Shown here one piece after another: positions 13,739 to 23,561 of a DNA stretch of 42,496 nt (positions within the stretch are counted from its first letter, which is position 1; each line of letters opens with the position of its first letter). The translations under genes were made by a program, and so were the position numbers. Source of the stretch: Clostridia bacterium (GTDB taxonomy: Bacteria > Bacillota_A > Clostridia > Oscillospirales > CAG-272); contig JAFTLD010000006.1 of assembly GCA_017452945.1 (NCBI GenBank), positions 1-42,496 on the forward strand, read 5' to 3'. Under the pieces are notes generated by a model. The model did no database searches. It worked only from the letters and a program-made list of their open reading frames with translations, and was not told the DNA's origin.

Positions 13739-16687
13739 GTGAAAAAAACGCTGAAAGATTTGCAGGAATACGTCAATGAAATTGAGACGGCGTATGCCCA
13801 AAGGGACGCTTACAGATACATCGACAATGACACTATTATCAGAAAAACATATAAAATGTTTGCTCATGACATTTTTGCCGTAGCATCCTGGCTGTGTAAA
13901 CAGGGATGGGAGAAAAAGCATATCGCAATCATTGGCTCGTCCAGCTATGCGTGGGTTGTAACCTTCCTTGGCATTGCCTGCAGCGGGAACGTGGTGATCC
14001 CGATCGATAAGATGCTTTCGACCGAAGAGATGCTGAATTTGCTGGTTATGGGGGACATAGATGCGGTCTTTTTGTCCGATGAGTTCTCACCCATGATCAA
14101 GCGCATCGAGCAAGCGGACAACCGCGTGCACGACGTGATCAATTTTTCAAGTGCGCAATATGAGGAGATCCTGGCCACCGAGCATGTGCCGCTGCCCAAG
14201 ATCGATCCGGACGCTATGACTGAGATTCTCTTCACGTCCGGCACCACAGGTGTCAGCAAGGGTGTTATGCTCAGTCAGAGATGCATTGTTGCCAACATTT
14301 GTGATATTTATCGCATGGGCTTTGGCCGCGGAATCAAGTATCCCGTGGTCATGTCGGTGCTGCCCATTCACCATACCTTTGAGCTGACGGTGGACAACCT
14401 TGGCGTACTGTACTGCGGTGCAACCGTCTGTATCAACGATAAGCTTGAGAACATCGTAGCCAACCTGAACAGATTCAAGCCTGCGGTCATTTTGATCGTG
14501 CCTGCCATTGCCGAGGTCTTTTATAAAAAGGTCAAGGAGGGTATTTCGGATCAAAAGACAGCGCGTAAGATCGGCTTTGCGAAAAAGCTGAACCACTTGC
14601 TGCGCCGTTTGGGCTTTGATGCCAGACGCAAGCTGTACAAAAGCCTGCTCAAAAAGTTTGGCGGTAATCTTTCCCGCGTGATCGTGGGCGGTGCTGCGTT
14701 GCGTTCCGAAATTGCCGAAACCTTTGATGAATTCGGTGTCAGCATGTATCAGGGCTACGGTATGACCGAATGCGGGCCGCTGATCGCTGCCAACTATCCT
14801 GGCATAAACCGTTTTGGCTCGGTTGGCAGACCGGTTGCTTATATGGACGTCAAGATTGAAAACGGTGAGATCTTGGTCAAAGGCGACGGTGTGATGCTTG
14901 GCTATTATAAAAATGATGATGCAACCCGTGAGGCCATGACGGATGACGGCTGGCTGCGTACCGGTGACCTTGGCTATTTTGATAAAGAGGGCTACCTGTA
15001 TATTACCGGCCGCTCCAAGAACCTGATCATTCTGGATAACGGCAAAAATATTTATCCCGAAGAGCTGGAGGCACAGATCGCACTGATTTCCGGTGTCAAG
15101 GAAGTTATGGTATATGAAAGCAAGGGGAAGATCTGCGCTGCCATTCAGCCTACGGATATCAACAATGAGCACGTGATCAAACAGATCAAGCACGGGATAA
15201 AAAAATATAATAACGAAGCTCCCCCGTACAAGCGCATCGTGGCATATGACTTTATTGCAAAGGATTTTCCCAAGACTACGTCGCTTAAGATCAAGCGTAA
15301 GGAAGCTGTCAAGATGGTCAGGGAAACGGTATGTAAGAAGACAGTGGAGCACATTGCTCCCTCCACGCCCGAGCAGATCAAGATCGCAGCTGCATTTGAA
15401 AAGATTTTGGGCTGTAAGAACGTGGGCATCCGGGATGATTTCTTTGAGCTTGGCGGAGGCAGTCTGACTGCTTTGGAGGTTGGAGCACTGATCGGTGTAC
15501 ACGCACAGGAGATTTATGAGAATCCCACGCCCGAGCAGCTGGAACGCGTGCTTTTGACTGTCAGGGACAGAGCATCCGACAAGGAAAACAGCATTGATAT
15601 CAACGAGCTGATCCGCCATAATTCCAACCAGCTGCATACCAATGATGTCAAATACGTGTTGCTCACAGGCGCAACGGGGTATCTCGGTTCGCATATCCTG
15701 CGTGAGCTGATGCGCCGCAAGATGCACGTTGTATGCTTGGTGCGCAACGAGGAAAAGCTCAAGGAGCTCTTAAAGTATTATTTCCCCAAGGAGCACGAGT
15801 ATTTTACCTATAAGGTAATGATCGGTGACATAGCAGAGCCTTTGCTGGGGCTTGACGAGCAGTCATATCGCGTGCTTGCGGATAAGGTGGATATGGTTAT
15901 CCATACGGCCGCAAACGTGCACCATGCGGGGAATTACGCGGATTTTGAGCGCACCAACGTAATCGGTACGCAGAATATTATTGATTTCTGCTTTACAGCA
16001 GGGGCTGTGTTGCAGCATACCTCCACGGCGAGTGTGCACGGCGCGGGGACGGTTGCACAGAACGATCCCAACGCAACCTTCGATGAATTCCACCTGGATA
16101 TCGGACAGGAATATTCGCAAAACGTGTATATTCACTCCAAGTATAAGGCAGAGGAGCGCGTGCTGCTTGCCAGAGAGCAAGGCTTGGAGGCGAACATTTT
16201 CCGAATCGGTAACCTGACTTGGAGAATGTCGGACGGTGTGTTCCAGAAGAATGCACAGGATAACGGCTTTATCGGCCGTTACAGAGGTCTTATGAAGGTG
16301 GGAATGTACAGCAAGGAGATTGCAGAGTATCCCATTGATTTCACGCCCGTGGACGAGTGCGCGGACGCTTACGTCAGACTTGCGCTGCACGACCGCGTGA
16401 ATAATATTTATAACTTGTATAATCCTCACGTCTTTACCATTGATACACTTGCCAAAAAGCTGTTCCGCAGCATCAAGCAGGTATCAAGTGAGATCTTTGA
16501 AAAGTCGCTCAAGGAGCTGATCACGGATAAGGAGGTTGCGATCCTTTCATTCTATAACGCCATCGCGTCCTCGTCCAGCAACGTGCCCATGAGTAACGAG
16601 TTTACCGTGGCAGAGCTTGCCAAGCTGGATTTCAAGTGGTCCAAGATCACGCTTCGGTATCTGAGCTACATCAACAAAATTAGATAA
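13739..16687 (+). CDS. Adenylation-carrier-reductase protein (carboxylic acid reductase-like)
   Basis: A 982-residue protein started at the GTG at 13739, which has AGGAGAG 7 bases before it; the ATG at 13700 lies only about 9 bases after the predicted transcription start and lacks a site. Domains in order: an AMP-forming acyl ligase (residues 1-540; FTSGTTGVSKG at about 166, YQGYGMTECGPL, TGDLGY, and the hinge TGRSKNLIILDNGKNIYPEELE), a carrier domain (about 545-620; FFELGGGSLTALE with the phosphopantetheine Ser near 575), and a thioester reductase domain (about 640-982; TGATGYLGSHIL, catalytic YIHSK near 796). It lacks a condensation domain, so it should activate a free acid, hold it as a thioester, and release it reductively as aldehyde or alcohol. 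The ligase part looks most like long-chain fatty acyl ligases. It heads a three-gene operon with plsA and plsR (17-bp gap). Confidence 0.85.
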   Translation: MKKTLKDLQEYVNEIETAYAQRDAYRYIDNDTIIRKTYKMFAHDIFAVASWLCKQGWEKKHIAIIGSSSYAWVVTFLGIACSGNVVIPIDKMLSTEEMLNLLVMGDIDAVFLSDEFSPMIKRIEQADNRVHDVINFSSAQYEEILATEHVPLPKIDPDAMTEILFTSGTTGVSKGVMLSQRCIVANICDIYRMGFGRGIKYPVVMSVLPIHHTFELTVDNLGVLYCGATVCINDKLENIVANLNRFKPAVILIVPAIAEVFYKKVKEGISDQKTARKIGFAKKLNHLLRRLGFDARRKLYKSLLKKFGGNLSRVIVGGAALRSEIAETFDEFGVSMYQGYGMTECGPLIAANYPGINRFGSVGRPVAYMDVKIENGEILVKGDGVMLGYYKNDDATREAMTDDGWLRTGDLGYFDKEGYLYITGRSKNLIILDNGKNIYPEELEAQIALISGVKEVMVYESKGKICAAIQPTDINNEHVIKQIKHGIKKYNNEAPPYKRIVAYDFIAKDFPKTTSLKIKRKEAVKMVRETVCKKTVEHIAPSTPEQIKIAAAFEKILGCKNVGIRDDFFELGGGSLTALEVGALIGVHAQEIYENPTPEQLERVLLTVRDRASDKENSIDINELIRHNSNQLHTNDVKYVLLTGATGYLGSHILRELMRRKMHVVCLVRNEEKLKELLKYYFPKEHEYFTYKVMIGDIAEPLLGLDEQSYRVLADKVDMVIHTAANVHHAGNYADFERTNVIGTQNIIDFCFTAGAVLQHTSTASVHGAGTVAQNDPNATFDEFHLDIGQEYSQNVYIHSKYKAEERVLLAREQGLEANIFRIGNLTWRMSDGVFQKNAQDNGFIGRYRGLMKVGMYSKEIAEYPIDFTPVDECADAYVRLALHDRVNNIYNLYNPHVFTIDTLAKKLFRSIKQVSSEIFEKSLKELITDKEVAILSFYNAIASSSSNVPMSNEFTVAELAKLDFKWSKITLRYLSYINKIR

Positions 16688-16704
16688 GGAAAAGATATAA
16701 GAAT

Positions 16705-19623
16705 ATGAGAATAGGTATTGATATCGGTTCAACCACCATCAAGTGTGTTGTGCTGGACGATAACGGAAACCTTCTTCACAAGAGCTATGAGCGGCATTTC
16801 GCTATGATCAAGGAGAAGACCCGTGAAGTCATCAAGGGACTGATTGATCAATTCAATATCACAGAGCCTGTTGTTTGTGCCGTGTCCGGTTCTGCGGGCA
16901 TGGGGCTTGCCGAGCGTGCGGGCGTGCCGTTCGTACAGGAGGTGTATGCCACCAAGGTGGCCATCAGCCATCGCTTGCCCGATACCGACGTGGTCATTGA
17001 GCTGGGCGGTGAGGATGCAAAGATCCTGTTTCTGAAGGGCAACTTAGAGGTGCGTATGAACGGCACGTGTGCCGGCGGTACGGGCGCGTTTGCCGATCAG
17101 ATGGCATCCTTGATGCAGATCGAAACAGGCGAGATGAACGAGCTTGCCAAGAATTATGAAAAAATATATTCGATTGCTTCGCGCTGCGGCGTGTTTGCCA
17201 AGACCGACATTCAGCCGCTCTTGAATCAGGGCGCGAGAAAGGAAGATATTTCGGCAAGTATTTTCTATGCGATCGTCAACCAGACCATCACGGGACTTGC
17301 ACAGGGACATCCCATTGAGGGCAACGTGGTGTACCTTGGCGGCCCTTTGACCTTTTTATCCGAGCTGCGTGCCGCATTTGATAAAACGCTGGATTGCAAG
17401 GGAACTTGTCCCGAGGATTCCTTGGTGTTTGTGGCACTTGGTGCCGCTTACTACGCGCAGGACAAGGTAGATCTTGCCAAGGCGTACGAGATCATCGGCC
17501 AAAAGGCGGATTCGCTGACCGATTCAACGCTCAGGCCGCTGTTTGCAAACAGGGAGGAGTACGATGCGTTCATGGCACGCCATGCAGCGCACAGCGTACC
17601 GAGAAAAGAGGGCGTGGCTTACAAGGGTGACGCGTATCTGGGCATTGACTCGGGCTCGACCACGCTCAAGGTTGTGCTGACCGATGCGGACGGTGCCATC
17701 ATTTATTCCAAATACCAATCCAATCAGGGAAGACCGCTTGACGTGGTCAAGGATACCTTGATCGAAATGTATGAAAAATATCCGGACGTTCGAATCGTTT
17801 CGTCTGCCGTGACAGGCTACGGCGAGGACATGATGCGCGCAGCACTTGGTATTGACGTGGGCGTGGTGGAAACCGTGGCGCATTTCACAGCAGCCAAGTA
17901 TTTCATGCCCGACGTGGAATTTATCATTGACATCGGCGGTCAGGACATGAAATGCTTCAAGATCCGAAACGGTGCCATCGATAATATTTTCCTCAATGAA
18001 GCTTGCTCCTCGGGCTGCGGCTCCTTCTTGCAGACCTTTGCCAATTCCATGGGCTACCCCATTGACGAGTTTGCAAATCTCGGTTTGTTCGGGCAGAAGC
18101 CGGTAGACCTTGGCTCGCGCTGCACCGTTTTCATGAACTCCTCGGTCAAGCAGGCGCAAAAGGAAGGCGTCAGCGTGGAGAATATTTCCGCGGGCCTTTC
18201 GATCAGCGTGGTCAAAAACGCGATCTACAAGGTTATTCGCGTACACTCGGCGGACGAGCTTGGCAAAAAGATCGTGGTGCAGGGCGGTACCTTCCTCAAT
18301 AATGCCGTGCTGCGTGCCTTTGAGCAGGAGATCGGTGTGGAGGTCATCCGTCCCGATATTGCGGGCATGATGGGCGCGTTCGGTGCGGCTCTGTATGCAA
18401 AGCAGCTGCACAGAGGCGAGGGGTATTCGGGCATTCTGTCCTATGAGGATATGAAAAAGTTTACCTATTCGATCAAGAGCGTTACCTGCAACGGCTGTAA
18501 CAACCGCTGCGCACTGACCATCAACGATTTTGGCGGCGGACGCAGATTTATCGGTGGCAACCGCTGCGAAAAGCCCGTGACCAATAAGGCGCAGGATGAT
18601 TCTCTCAACCTGTATGAATATAAGCTGGCAGCTTTGGCAGCACTCCCCGAGGGGGACGGTACGCGCGGTACCATCGGTCTGCCCATGGGATTGAACATGT
18701 ATGAAATGTACCCCTTCTGGAATACCTTGTTCAGAGAACTGGGCTTCAAAGTCAAGATGAGCGGTTTTTCCAACCGTAAGCTGTACCTGAAGGGGCAGGG
18801 GACTATCCCGTCGGATACCGTCTGTTTCCCGGCTAAGATGGTGCACGGCCACATCCAGCAGCTGATCGAGATGGGCGTGGACGCCATCTTCTATCCCTGC
18901 ATGACTTACAACTTTGACGAGGGCAAGGCCAAGAACTGCTTCAACTGTGCCGTGATCGCGGGGTATCCCGAGGTTATCGAGGCCAATACGCTCAATTTCG
19001 GCAAGATCAAATACATCAACGAATACGTAGGCCCTCACGCGCGTCGTGAATTCCCCGCGCGCTTTGCAAAGGTGCTGCAAAAGCACTTTGACGGTATTGA
19101 CGCAAAGGCTGTCAAGGCCGCCTGCAAAAAAGCTTACGACGCATACGACGCATACATGGCGGATATTCGCGCACAGGGCAAGAAGATCGTGGAGGCGGCA
19201 AGAGCCGAGGGCAAAAAGATCATCGTGCTGGCAGGCAGACCTTACCATGCCGATCCCGAGATCAACCACGGTATCCATAAGCTGATCTGCGCTCTGGGCT
19301 TTGCGGTGGTGTCCGAGGATGCGGTTGCCGCCATGGCACCCGATTTCAAGGTCAATCTGCTCAGCCAGTGGACCTATCACCAAAGACTTTTCTCGGCAGC
19401 CAAGTACGTGACGTCGCAAAAGGATATGTATATTGTGCATCTGGTGTCGTTCGGCTGCGGACTTGACGCGCTGACCACCGACGAGGTGCGTGCGATACTG
19501 GAGCATGCGGGCAATTTGTATACGCAGATCAAGATCGACGAGGTCACAAACCTCGGTGCCATCAAGATCAGACTGCGCAGTCTGATCGCAGCCATTGATC
19601 AGCAGAAGGGAGGGGACGTGTGA
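16705..19623 (+). CDS. plsA: Plasmalogen synthase subunit PlsA-like (double activase/dehydratase protein)
   Basis: A 972-residue protein of the benzoyl-CoA reductase/2-hydroxyacyl-CoA dehydratase class. Two ASKHA-type activase domains follow each other: residues 1-260 (GIDIGSTTIKCVVLD, NGTCAGGTGAF, ASRCGVF) and about 308-570 (GIDSGSTTLKVVLTD, IGGQDMKCF, ACSSGCGSF, GSRCTVF). Each should bind ATP and supply Cys for a [4Fe-4S] cluster. A Cys-rich segment (CNGCNNRCALTINDFGG) comes next, then a DUF2229/HgdB-like part to the end with FYPCMTYN. This layout fits PlsA of the two-gene anaerobic plasmalogen synthase reported in Clostridium perfringens, which turns an acyl ester of a phospholipid into a vinyl ether. 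The stop overlaps the next gene. A less specific label is acyl-CoA dehydratase activase. Confidence 0.75.
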   Translation: MRIGIDIGSTTIKCVVLDDNGNLLHKSYERHFAMIKEKTREVIKGLIDQFNITEPVVCAVSGSAGMGLAERAGVPFVQEVYATKVAISHRLPDTDVVIELGGEDAKILFLKGNLEVRMNGTCAGGTGAFADQMASLMQIETGEMNELAKNYEKIYSIASRCGVFAKTDIQPLLNQGARKEDISASIFYAIVNQTITGLAQGHPIEGNVVYLGGPLTFLSELRAAFDKTLDCKGTCPEDSLVFVALGAAYYAQDKVDLAKAYEIIGQKADSLTDSTLRPLFANREEYDAFMARHAAHSVPRKEGVAYKGDAYLGIDSGSTTLKVVLTDADGAIIYSKYQSNQGRPLDVVKDTLIEMYEKYPDVRIVSSAVTGYGEDMMRAALGIDVGVVETVAHFTAAKYFMPDVEFIIDIGGQDMKCFKIRNGAIDNIFLNEACSSGCGSFLQTFANSMGYPIDEFANLGLFGQKPVDLGSRCTVFMNSSVKQAQKEGVSVENISAGLSISVVKNAIYKVIRVHSADELGKKIVVQGGTFLNNAVLRAFEQEIGVEVIRPDIAGMMGAFGAALYAKQLHRGEGYSGILSYEDMKKFTYSIKSVTCNGCNNRCALTINDFGGGRRFIGGNRCEKPVTNKAQDDSLNLYEYKLAALAALPEGDGTRGTIGLPMGLNMYEMYPFWNTLFRELGFKVKMSGFSNRKLYLKGQGTIPSDTVCFPAKMVHGHIQQLIEMGVDAIFYPCMTYNFDEGKAKNCFNCAVIAGYPEVIEANTLNFGKIKYINEYVGPHARREFPARFAKVLQKHFDGIDAKAVKAACKKAYDAYDAYMADIRAQGKKIVEAARAEGKKIIVLAGRPYHADPEINHGIHKLICALGFAVVSEDAVAAMAPDFKVNLLSQWTYHQRLFSAAKYVTSQKDMYIVHLVSFGCGLDALTTDEVRAILEHAGNLYTQIKIDEVTNLGAIKIRLRSLIAAIDQQKGGDV

Positions 19624-20885
19624 TGAAGGAAAACGGACATTACCGCGAGCGCGTGAAATTTACGCGCAAGATGAAAAAGGATTATACCATTCTGACGCCC
19701 AGTATGGCTCCCATTCATTTCAAGATCCTGCGCCCCATTCTGCAGCGTGAAGGCTATAAGATTGATATTATGGAAAACGACGGCCCCGAGGTGCTGCAGA
19801 TGGCACTCAAGTACGTCAATAACGATATGTGCTATCCCGCCATGCTGACCACGGGTCAGATGCTGGCGACCATGAAGAGCGGCAAGTACGATCCCGATAA
19901 GGTGGCTATGATCATCACCCAATCGGGCGGCGGCTGCCGTGACAGCAACTATATCAACCTGATGCGTAAGGCCTTTGAGAAGGCAGGATACGGACACGTG
20001 CCGTTCATTTCGGCAAACGTGTGGCTCATGGAGCTCAATCCGGGCGGTCTGCTCAGCCCGTTCGGTCTTTTGATGGCGGTCGCGGGGTTGATCTACGGTG
20101 ACCTTGTCATGATCCTGTCCAATCAGGTGCGCCCCTATGAGGTCAATAAGGGCGAAACCGATGCTATGGTGGACAAATGGGCTACCAAGCTTGGAGAGGG
20201 CTTTGCCAAGGGACGCGGATACATGCCGTGGGTGATCAAGAAAAATCTCAAAGCGATCGTGGATGATTTCGCGTCTATTGAGATCAATAAGACGCCCAAG
20301 GTTAAGGTCGCGGTCATTGGTGAGTTGTATCTCAAGTATTCCGCGCCCGGCAATAACCACCTTGAAGAATTCCTTGCCGAGCAGGATTGCGAGGTATACG
20401 TACCCAGCATCTTGGGCTTTGGTATCTATAAGACCAACGGAGCCTTGGAGGATCTGCGCCTGTACGGCGGCAAGCCGATCAAGCGTTTGATTCTGGAAGT
20501 TGCCATGAAGTATATGTTCCGGATGGAGGATATTCTGATCTCGGCCATCGAGCAGAACCCCAAGTTCGTACCGCCCGAACGCGTCAACGACCTCAAAAAG
20601 AGAGCCGAGGGCGTTATCAGCGTGGGCAACAGCATGGGCGAGGGCTGGTATCTGGCCGCGGAAATGCTGGAGTTTGCGGATCACGGTTATGAGAATATCG
20701 TGATCGTACAGCCGTTTGGCTGTCTGCCTTGTCACGTTGCGGCCAAGGGCATGATCAATAAGGTCAGACGCCTGGATCCGCGCCTGAACGTGGTCGATAT
20801 TGAGTACGACCCCGGTGCCACAAAGGTCAACCAGGAGAACAGAATCAAGCTCATGCTTGTCGTGGCTAAGGAAAAGCTGCAATAA
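19623..20885 (+). CDS. plsR: Plasmalogen synthase subunit PlsR-like (HgdB/BcrC-like)
   Basis: A 420-residue protein (ATG at 19623, sharing one base with the upstream TGA; a GTG at 19620 is also possible). It has the 2-hydroxyacyl-CoA dehydratase subunit fold signature with conserved Cys candidates for an iron-sulfur cluster: VNNDMCYPAM near residue 70, QSGGGCRDSNY near 105, and QPFGCLPCHVAAKGM near 370. In other Firmicutes this part is often fused to the upstream protein as one chain of about 1,400 residues; here the two are separate but coupled in translation. Together with the plsA-like gene it should form the low-potential, ATP-driven reductase. A terminator follows. Confidence 0.75.
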   Translation: MKENGHYRERVKFTRKMKKDYTILTPSMAPIHFKILRPILQREGYKIDIMENDGPEVLQMALKYVNNDMCYPAMLTTGQMLATMKSGKYDPDKVAMIITQSGGGCRDSNYINLMRKAFEKAGYGHVPFISANVWLMELNPGGLLSPFGLLMAVAGLIYGDLVMILSNQVRPYEVNKGETDAMVDKWATKLGEGFAKGRGYMPWVIKKNLKAIVDDFASIEINKTPKVKVAVIGELYLKYSAPGNNHLEEFLAEQDCEVYVPSILGFGIYKTNGALEDLRLYGGKPIKRLILEVAMKYMFRMEDILISAIEQNPKFVPPERVNDLKKRAEGVISVGNSMGEGWYLAAEMLEFADHGYENIVIVQPFGCLPCHVAAKGMINKVRRLDPRLNVVDIEYDPGATKVNQENRIKLMLVVAKEKLQ

Positions 20886-20927
20886 TTACCGTAGAGCAGG
20901 GGCTTGCTCCTGCCGTCTACGAAGCAG

Positions 20928-20953
20928 AAAAACCGCCTTTTCGGGCGGTTTTT
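20928..20953 (+). terminator. Bidirectional terminator between plsR and the first sensor gene
   Basis: A 10-bp stem AAAAACCGCC/GGCGGTTTTT with a 6-base loop and U-tracts in both directions. The convergent genes end at 20885 and 20977. The same hairpin with the same flanks occurs at 23661-23686. Confidence 0.9.
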
Positions 20954-20976
20954 CTGTGTTCTGTGATTGATTTCTT

Positions 20977-22971
20977 TTACGTGTTGGGCAGCTGAACAGC
21001 GTAGCCCCCGAAAATTTCATTGACGGTGAGTCTGTCTGCATTAGAAATATTCAGGTAATATTCGTTGTATACAAACAAACCCGTTTCGGAGTGATACTGA
21101 ATTTTGTCCCGCTCAGCAAGAGGCGTGTCCGCATCCGAAACCGTGAGCGTGTGATCGCCCGACTGTACGTTGGGGCCACCGGGCAGCCATTCCCAATTTC
21201 CACCGTTGAGAATTGCTATGATCTGATCTCTGTGCGGCTCGGAAAGTGTGGCGTAGTGCTCAAGGTCGTCATAGGGGGAATCTACCTCAACTGTGGCGCC
21301 CGGATCAAAATAGAGAAAGACTGTGCCGCTGACCATGGCGTTCAGCTTCAGGCGATCCTGCTCGGTCAGGGTATAGGTGCATCCGCTCATCAAAAGTACA
21401 CCGCTTTCCGAGTCGTAATCGAAGTGGATGCCGCCAACTGTGCCGCTGCTGTCGCAATCCAACGCAGGCGCATCCGCTATTCTTTCTGCACGTTCGAGCA
21501 TGGAGGCGAATTGCTCGCACTGCTGTGTGGAGAGCGTATAAACAAACTCGTCATACATAAAGCTTGTAAACACGACCTGTGTGCTGAGTTCTGTAACGCT
21601 TACAAATTCTTCAAAGGTATAGGAGTACTCTCCAAAACTGACCGTGAGGTCATACGCACCGACAGGAGCCTGCTCGGGGATATTGAAAACATAGGTCACC
21701 TCGCGGCTCTCACCGGGGTAAAAGTAATATTCGGCAATTTCCGTGGTACTGTCGTTTGGCTCAGGGAGAATTTCATGCGCTACGTAAATGCTTGATTTTG
21801 CCAGTAGCTTTGCCTTGGGGACAAAGTCGCTCCACGAGCCTTCAAACACAATCTCCTGATCGGATACGTTGGTCATACCTACCGTGATGACAATTCGGCC
21901 ACCGAGGGTAGGTGGCGAGGAGGCGACTGACGGGAGATAGTAAAAGTGTAAGGGCTCTTGGTCTTTTGCGTCGCTGTTCAGATGTGTGTCTTCTGCAATA
22001 ATGAATGCCTTGGCAAAGGTCACGCGGTACGGTTCGTCTTGGTCGTTGTATATATCTATGCTATAGGTGCCAAAGGTTCCGAACGTAACGTATTCGTGCA
22101 AAGGAAGGGAATAGGTTGCGCTGCTGCTCTCACCCGGAGAAAGCACGCCGTCCTCGGGGTAGTTTGCGCTTTCAAGCCAAAGGGCAATCCCGATGTTTCC
22201 GATATACGGAAAAACGGTGGGGATAAAATATTGTGGCTCTCCCATGGCGTACATATCCGAATCGGAGATATTGGTCATGGTTGCCGTGATGGTAATGGTA
22301 TCTCCGGGCTTAAAAATGTTTGCATTGATGTCATAAGAAAATTCCCATGGGCCGGAAACTTTGGATGTGCCGGGCTTTGTGATGTCTGCAAGGACGTCGT
22401 CAATCGTAACCAATACAAACTCCGGGGAAATGCCCATATAGGCAGCCAGAGTTTCTTTGAGTGACTCTATCAGTGATTCGTAATCGGGATAGGACGCCAT
22501 TTGCGCGGACAGAGTTACTTTCAGTCCTTGGGAACCGGCATCTATGCCCAAAAGGCGATCCCAAAAGCTACTCTTGTTGGGAGAACAACCCTCCAATGTT
22601 TCGGGAGAACAGATGAATGATACCTCATCTCCGACGCCGTTCAGATGCGCCCACGTGACGTATACGTTCTCGGTCGTAGGCGGCAGCAGTACGCTTTGAC
22701 GTTTGATCTTGCCGTCCTCGGCATAGTAGATCTGCGCTATTTTTTTTGCATTTTCGTGCTTAGGGATCTCATAGTCCAGGTCGTATGTTTTAGGGAAGAA
22801 TGCGATGGCGGCCACCGAAAGCAGTGAGATCAGCACCAACAGGGCTGCCGCAAGCACGATCACAGCACGCCTGAAGTTTGGCTTGCTTGTTGTAGGCACG
22901 CTTTCTTCGGCTTCTGCAATCAGAGCAGGGTCAATCGAGCCTATTAGTTGAGCAAGTTTGCGTTCTGTCAT
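20977..22971 (-). CDS. Large single-pass membrane sensor/anti-sigma-like protein 1
   Basis: A 664-residue protein. A short cytoplasmic N terminus (about 32 residues, with LAQLIGSIDPALIAEAEES) is followed by one membrane helix (about 34-58). About 600 residues lie outside the cell. The ectodomain has at least two immunoglobulin-like parts with the shared motif FKPGDTITITATMTNISDSD and VITVGMTNVSDQEIVFEG, and a C-terminal region with TYTLTEQDRLKLNAMVSGTV. No zinc-binding anti-sigma motif is seen. It overlaps the upstream sigma gene by 4 bases (ATGA), the usual arrangement for a sigma/anti-sigma pair. The first 110 residues closely match the second sensor (23914-25749). Sigma binding is an inference from context. 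Confidence 0.7.
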   Translation of the reverse strand: MTERKLAQLIGSIDPALIAEAEESVPTTSKPNFRRAVIVLAAALLVLISLLSVAAIAFFPKTYDLDYEIPKHENAKKIAQIYYAEDGKIKRQSVLLPPTTENVYVTWAHLNGVGDEVSFICSPETLEGCSPNKSSFWDRLLGIDAGSQGLKVTLSAQMASYPDYESLIESLKETLAAYMGISPEFVLVTIDDVLADITKPGTSKVSGPWEFSYDINANIFKPGDTITITATMTNISDSDMYAMGEPQYFIPTVFPYIGNIGIALWLESANYPEDGVLSPGESSSATYSLPLHEYVTFGTFGTYSIDIYNDQDEPYRVTFAKAFIIAEDTHLNSDAKDQEPLHFYYLPSVASSPPTLGGRIVITVGMTNVSDQEIVFEGSWSDFVPKAKLLAKSSIYVAHEILPEPNDSTTEIAEYYFYPGESREVTYVFNIPEQAPVGAYDLTVSFGEYSYTFEEFVSVTELSTQVVFTSFMYDEFVYTLSTQQCEQFASMLERAERIADAPALDCDSSGTVGGIHFDYDSESGVLLMSGCTYTLTEQDRLKLNAMVSGTVFLYFDPGATVEVDSPYDDLEHYATLSEPHRDQIIAILNGGNWEWLPGGPNVQSGDHTLTVSDADTPLAERDKIQYHSETGLFVYNEYYLNISNADRLTVNEIFGGYAVQLPNT

Positions 22972-23516
22972 AGTGCATATCCCTCCTTTTCGAGATACTC
23001 GCGCAGCTTTGTGCGTGTGCGGGACAGAATGATTTTGACGTTTGACACGCCCAAGCCGTACCGCTTGGCGATAGACTTGATCTCGTCAAAATGGTAATAG
23101 CGGCGAATGAATACACCGCGCTCGCGCTTGGGCAGCGACCAGAGAAAGCGGTCAATGGCGACGACGATTTCCCGTTCCTCTGCCTGTGTGGCAATGTCGG
23201 TGTCCGAAGCGGAAATCTCACCGATCTCCTCAAGAGCCACGGTGATTGCGTCGCGCCTGCTGTTGCTGCGGTATTTGTCAAGGCTGACGTGCCGCGTGAT
23301 GCTGCCCACGAATTGCTGCAGATAACCCGGACGGGCAGGGGGGATGGTGTTCCACGTGCGCAGCCAGGTATCGTTGAGGCATTCCTCGGCATCCTGCAAA
23401 TTGTGCAGAATTCTTTGTGCAATGCTCATGCAATACGTACCGTATTTTTGCGAGGTCTCGGCAATGGCGCGCTCATCGCGTGCAAAGTAGAGGTCTATGA
23501 TGTCACGGTCTTGCAT
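22968..23516 (-). CDS. ECF-type sigma factor 1
   Basis: A 182-residue sigma-70 family protein of the ECF class. Region 2 covers about residues 10-85 (AEECLNDTWLRTWNTIPP, the DAEDxxQ-like helix for promoter -10 contact). Region 4 covers about 125-178 (LPKRERGVFIRRYYHFDEIKSIAKRYGLGVSNVKIILSRTRTKLREYL). The ATG at 23516 has AAAGGAG 7 bases upstream; a longer frame without support extends upstream. The gene overlaps the sensor gene by 4 bases. It is closely related to the second sigma factor at 25746-26306. A TGTAAC-N17-CGAC element precedes it, so it probably transcribes its own operon. Confidence 0.9.
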   Translation of the reverse strand: MQDRDIIDLYFARDERAIAETSQKYGTYCMSIAQRILHNLQDAEECLNDTWLRTWNTIPPARPGYLQQFVGSITRHVSLDKYRSNSRRDAITVALEEIGEISASDTDIATQAEEREIVVAIDRFLWSLPKRERGVFIRRYYHFDEIKSIAKRYGLGVSNVKIILSRTRTKLREYLEKEGYAL

Positions 23517-23561
23517 ACTGTCACTCCTTTCTGTGCAGATATTTTGCTGTCTATTATATAT

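Noticed and set aside
14147..15727. A 526-codon minus-strand frame across the adenylation-carrier-reductase gene
   Set aside because: It is antisense to an obvious multidomain enzyme and has no start signal.
17524..19506. A 660-codon minus-strand frame across the plsA-like gene
   Set aside because: It is antisense of a clear conserved protein. Its composition (many His, Gln, Leu) is typical of shadow frames.
19599..20882. A 427-codon minus-strand frame covering the plsR-like gene
   Set aside because: It is antisense to the conserved plsR-like frame, which has coupled translation with plsA. No promoter or ribosome site fits.
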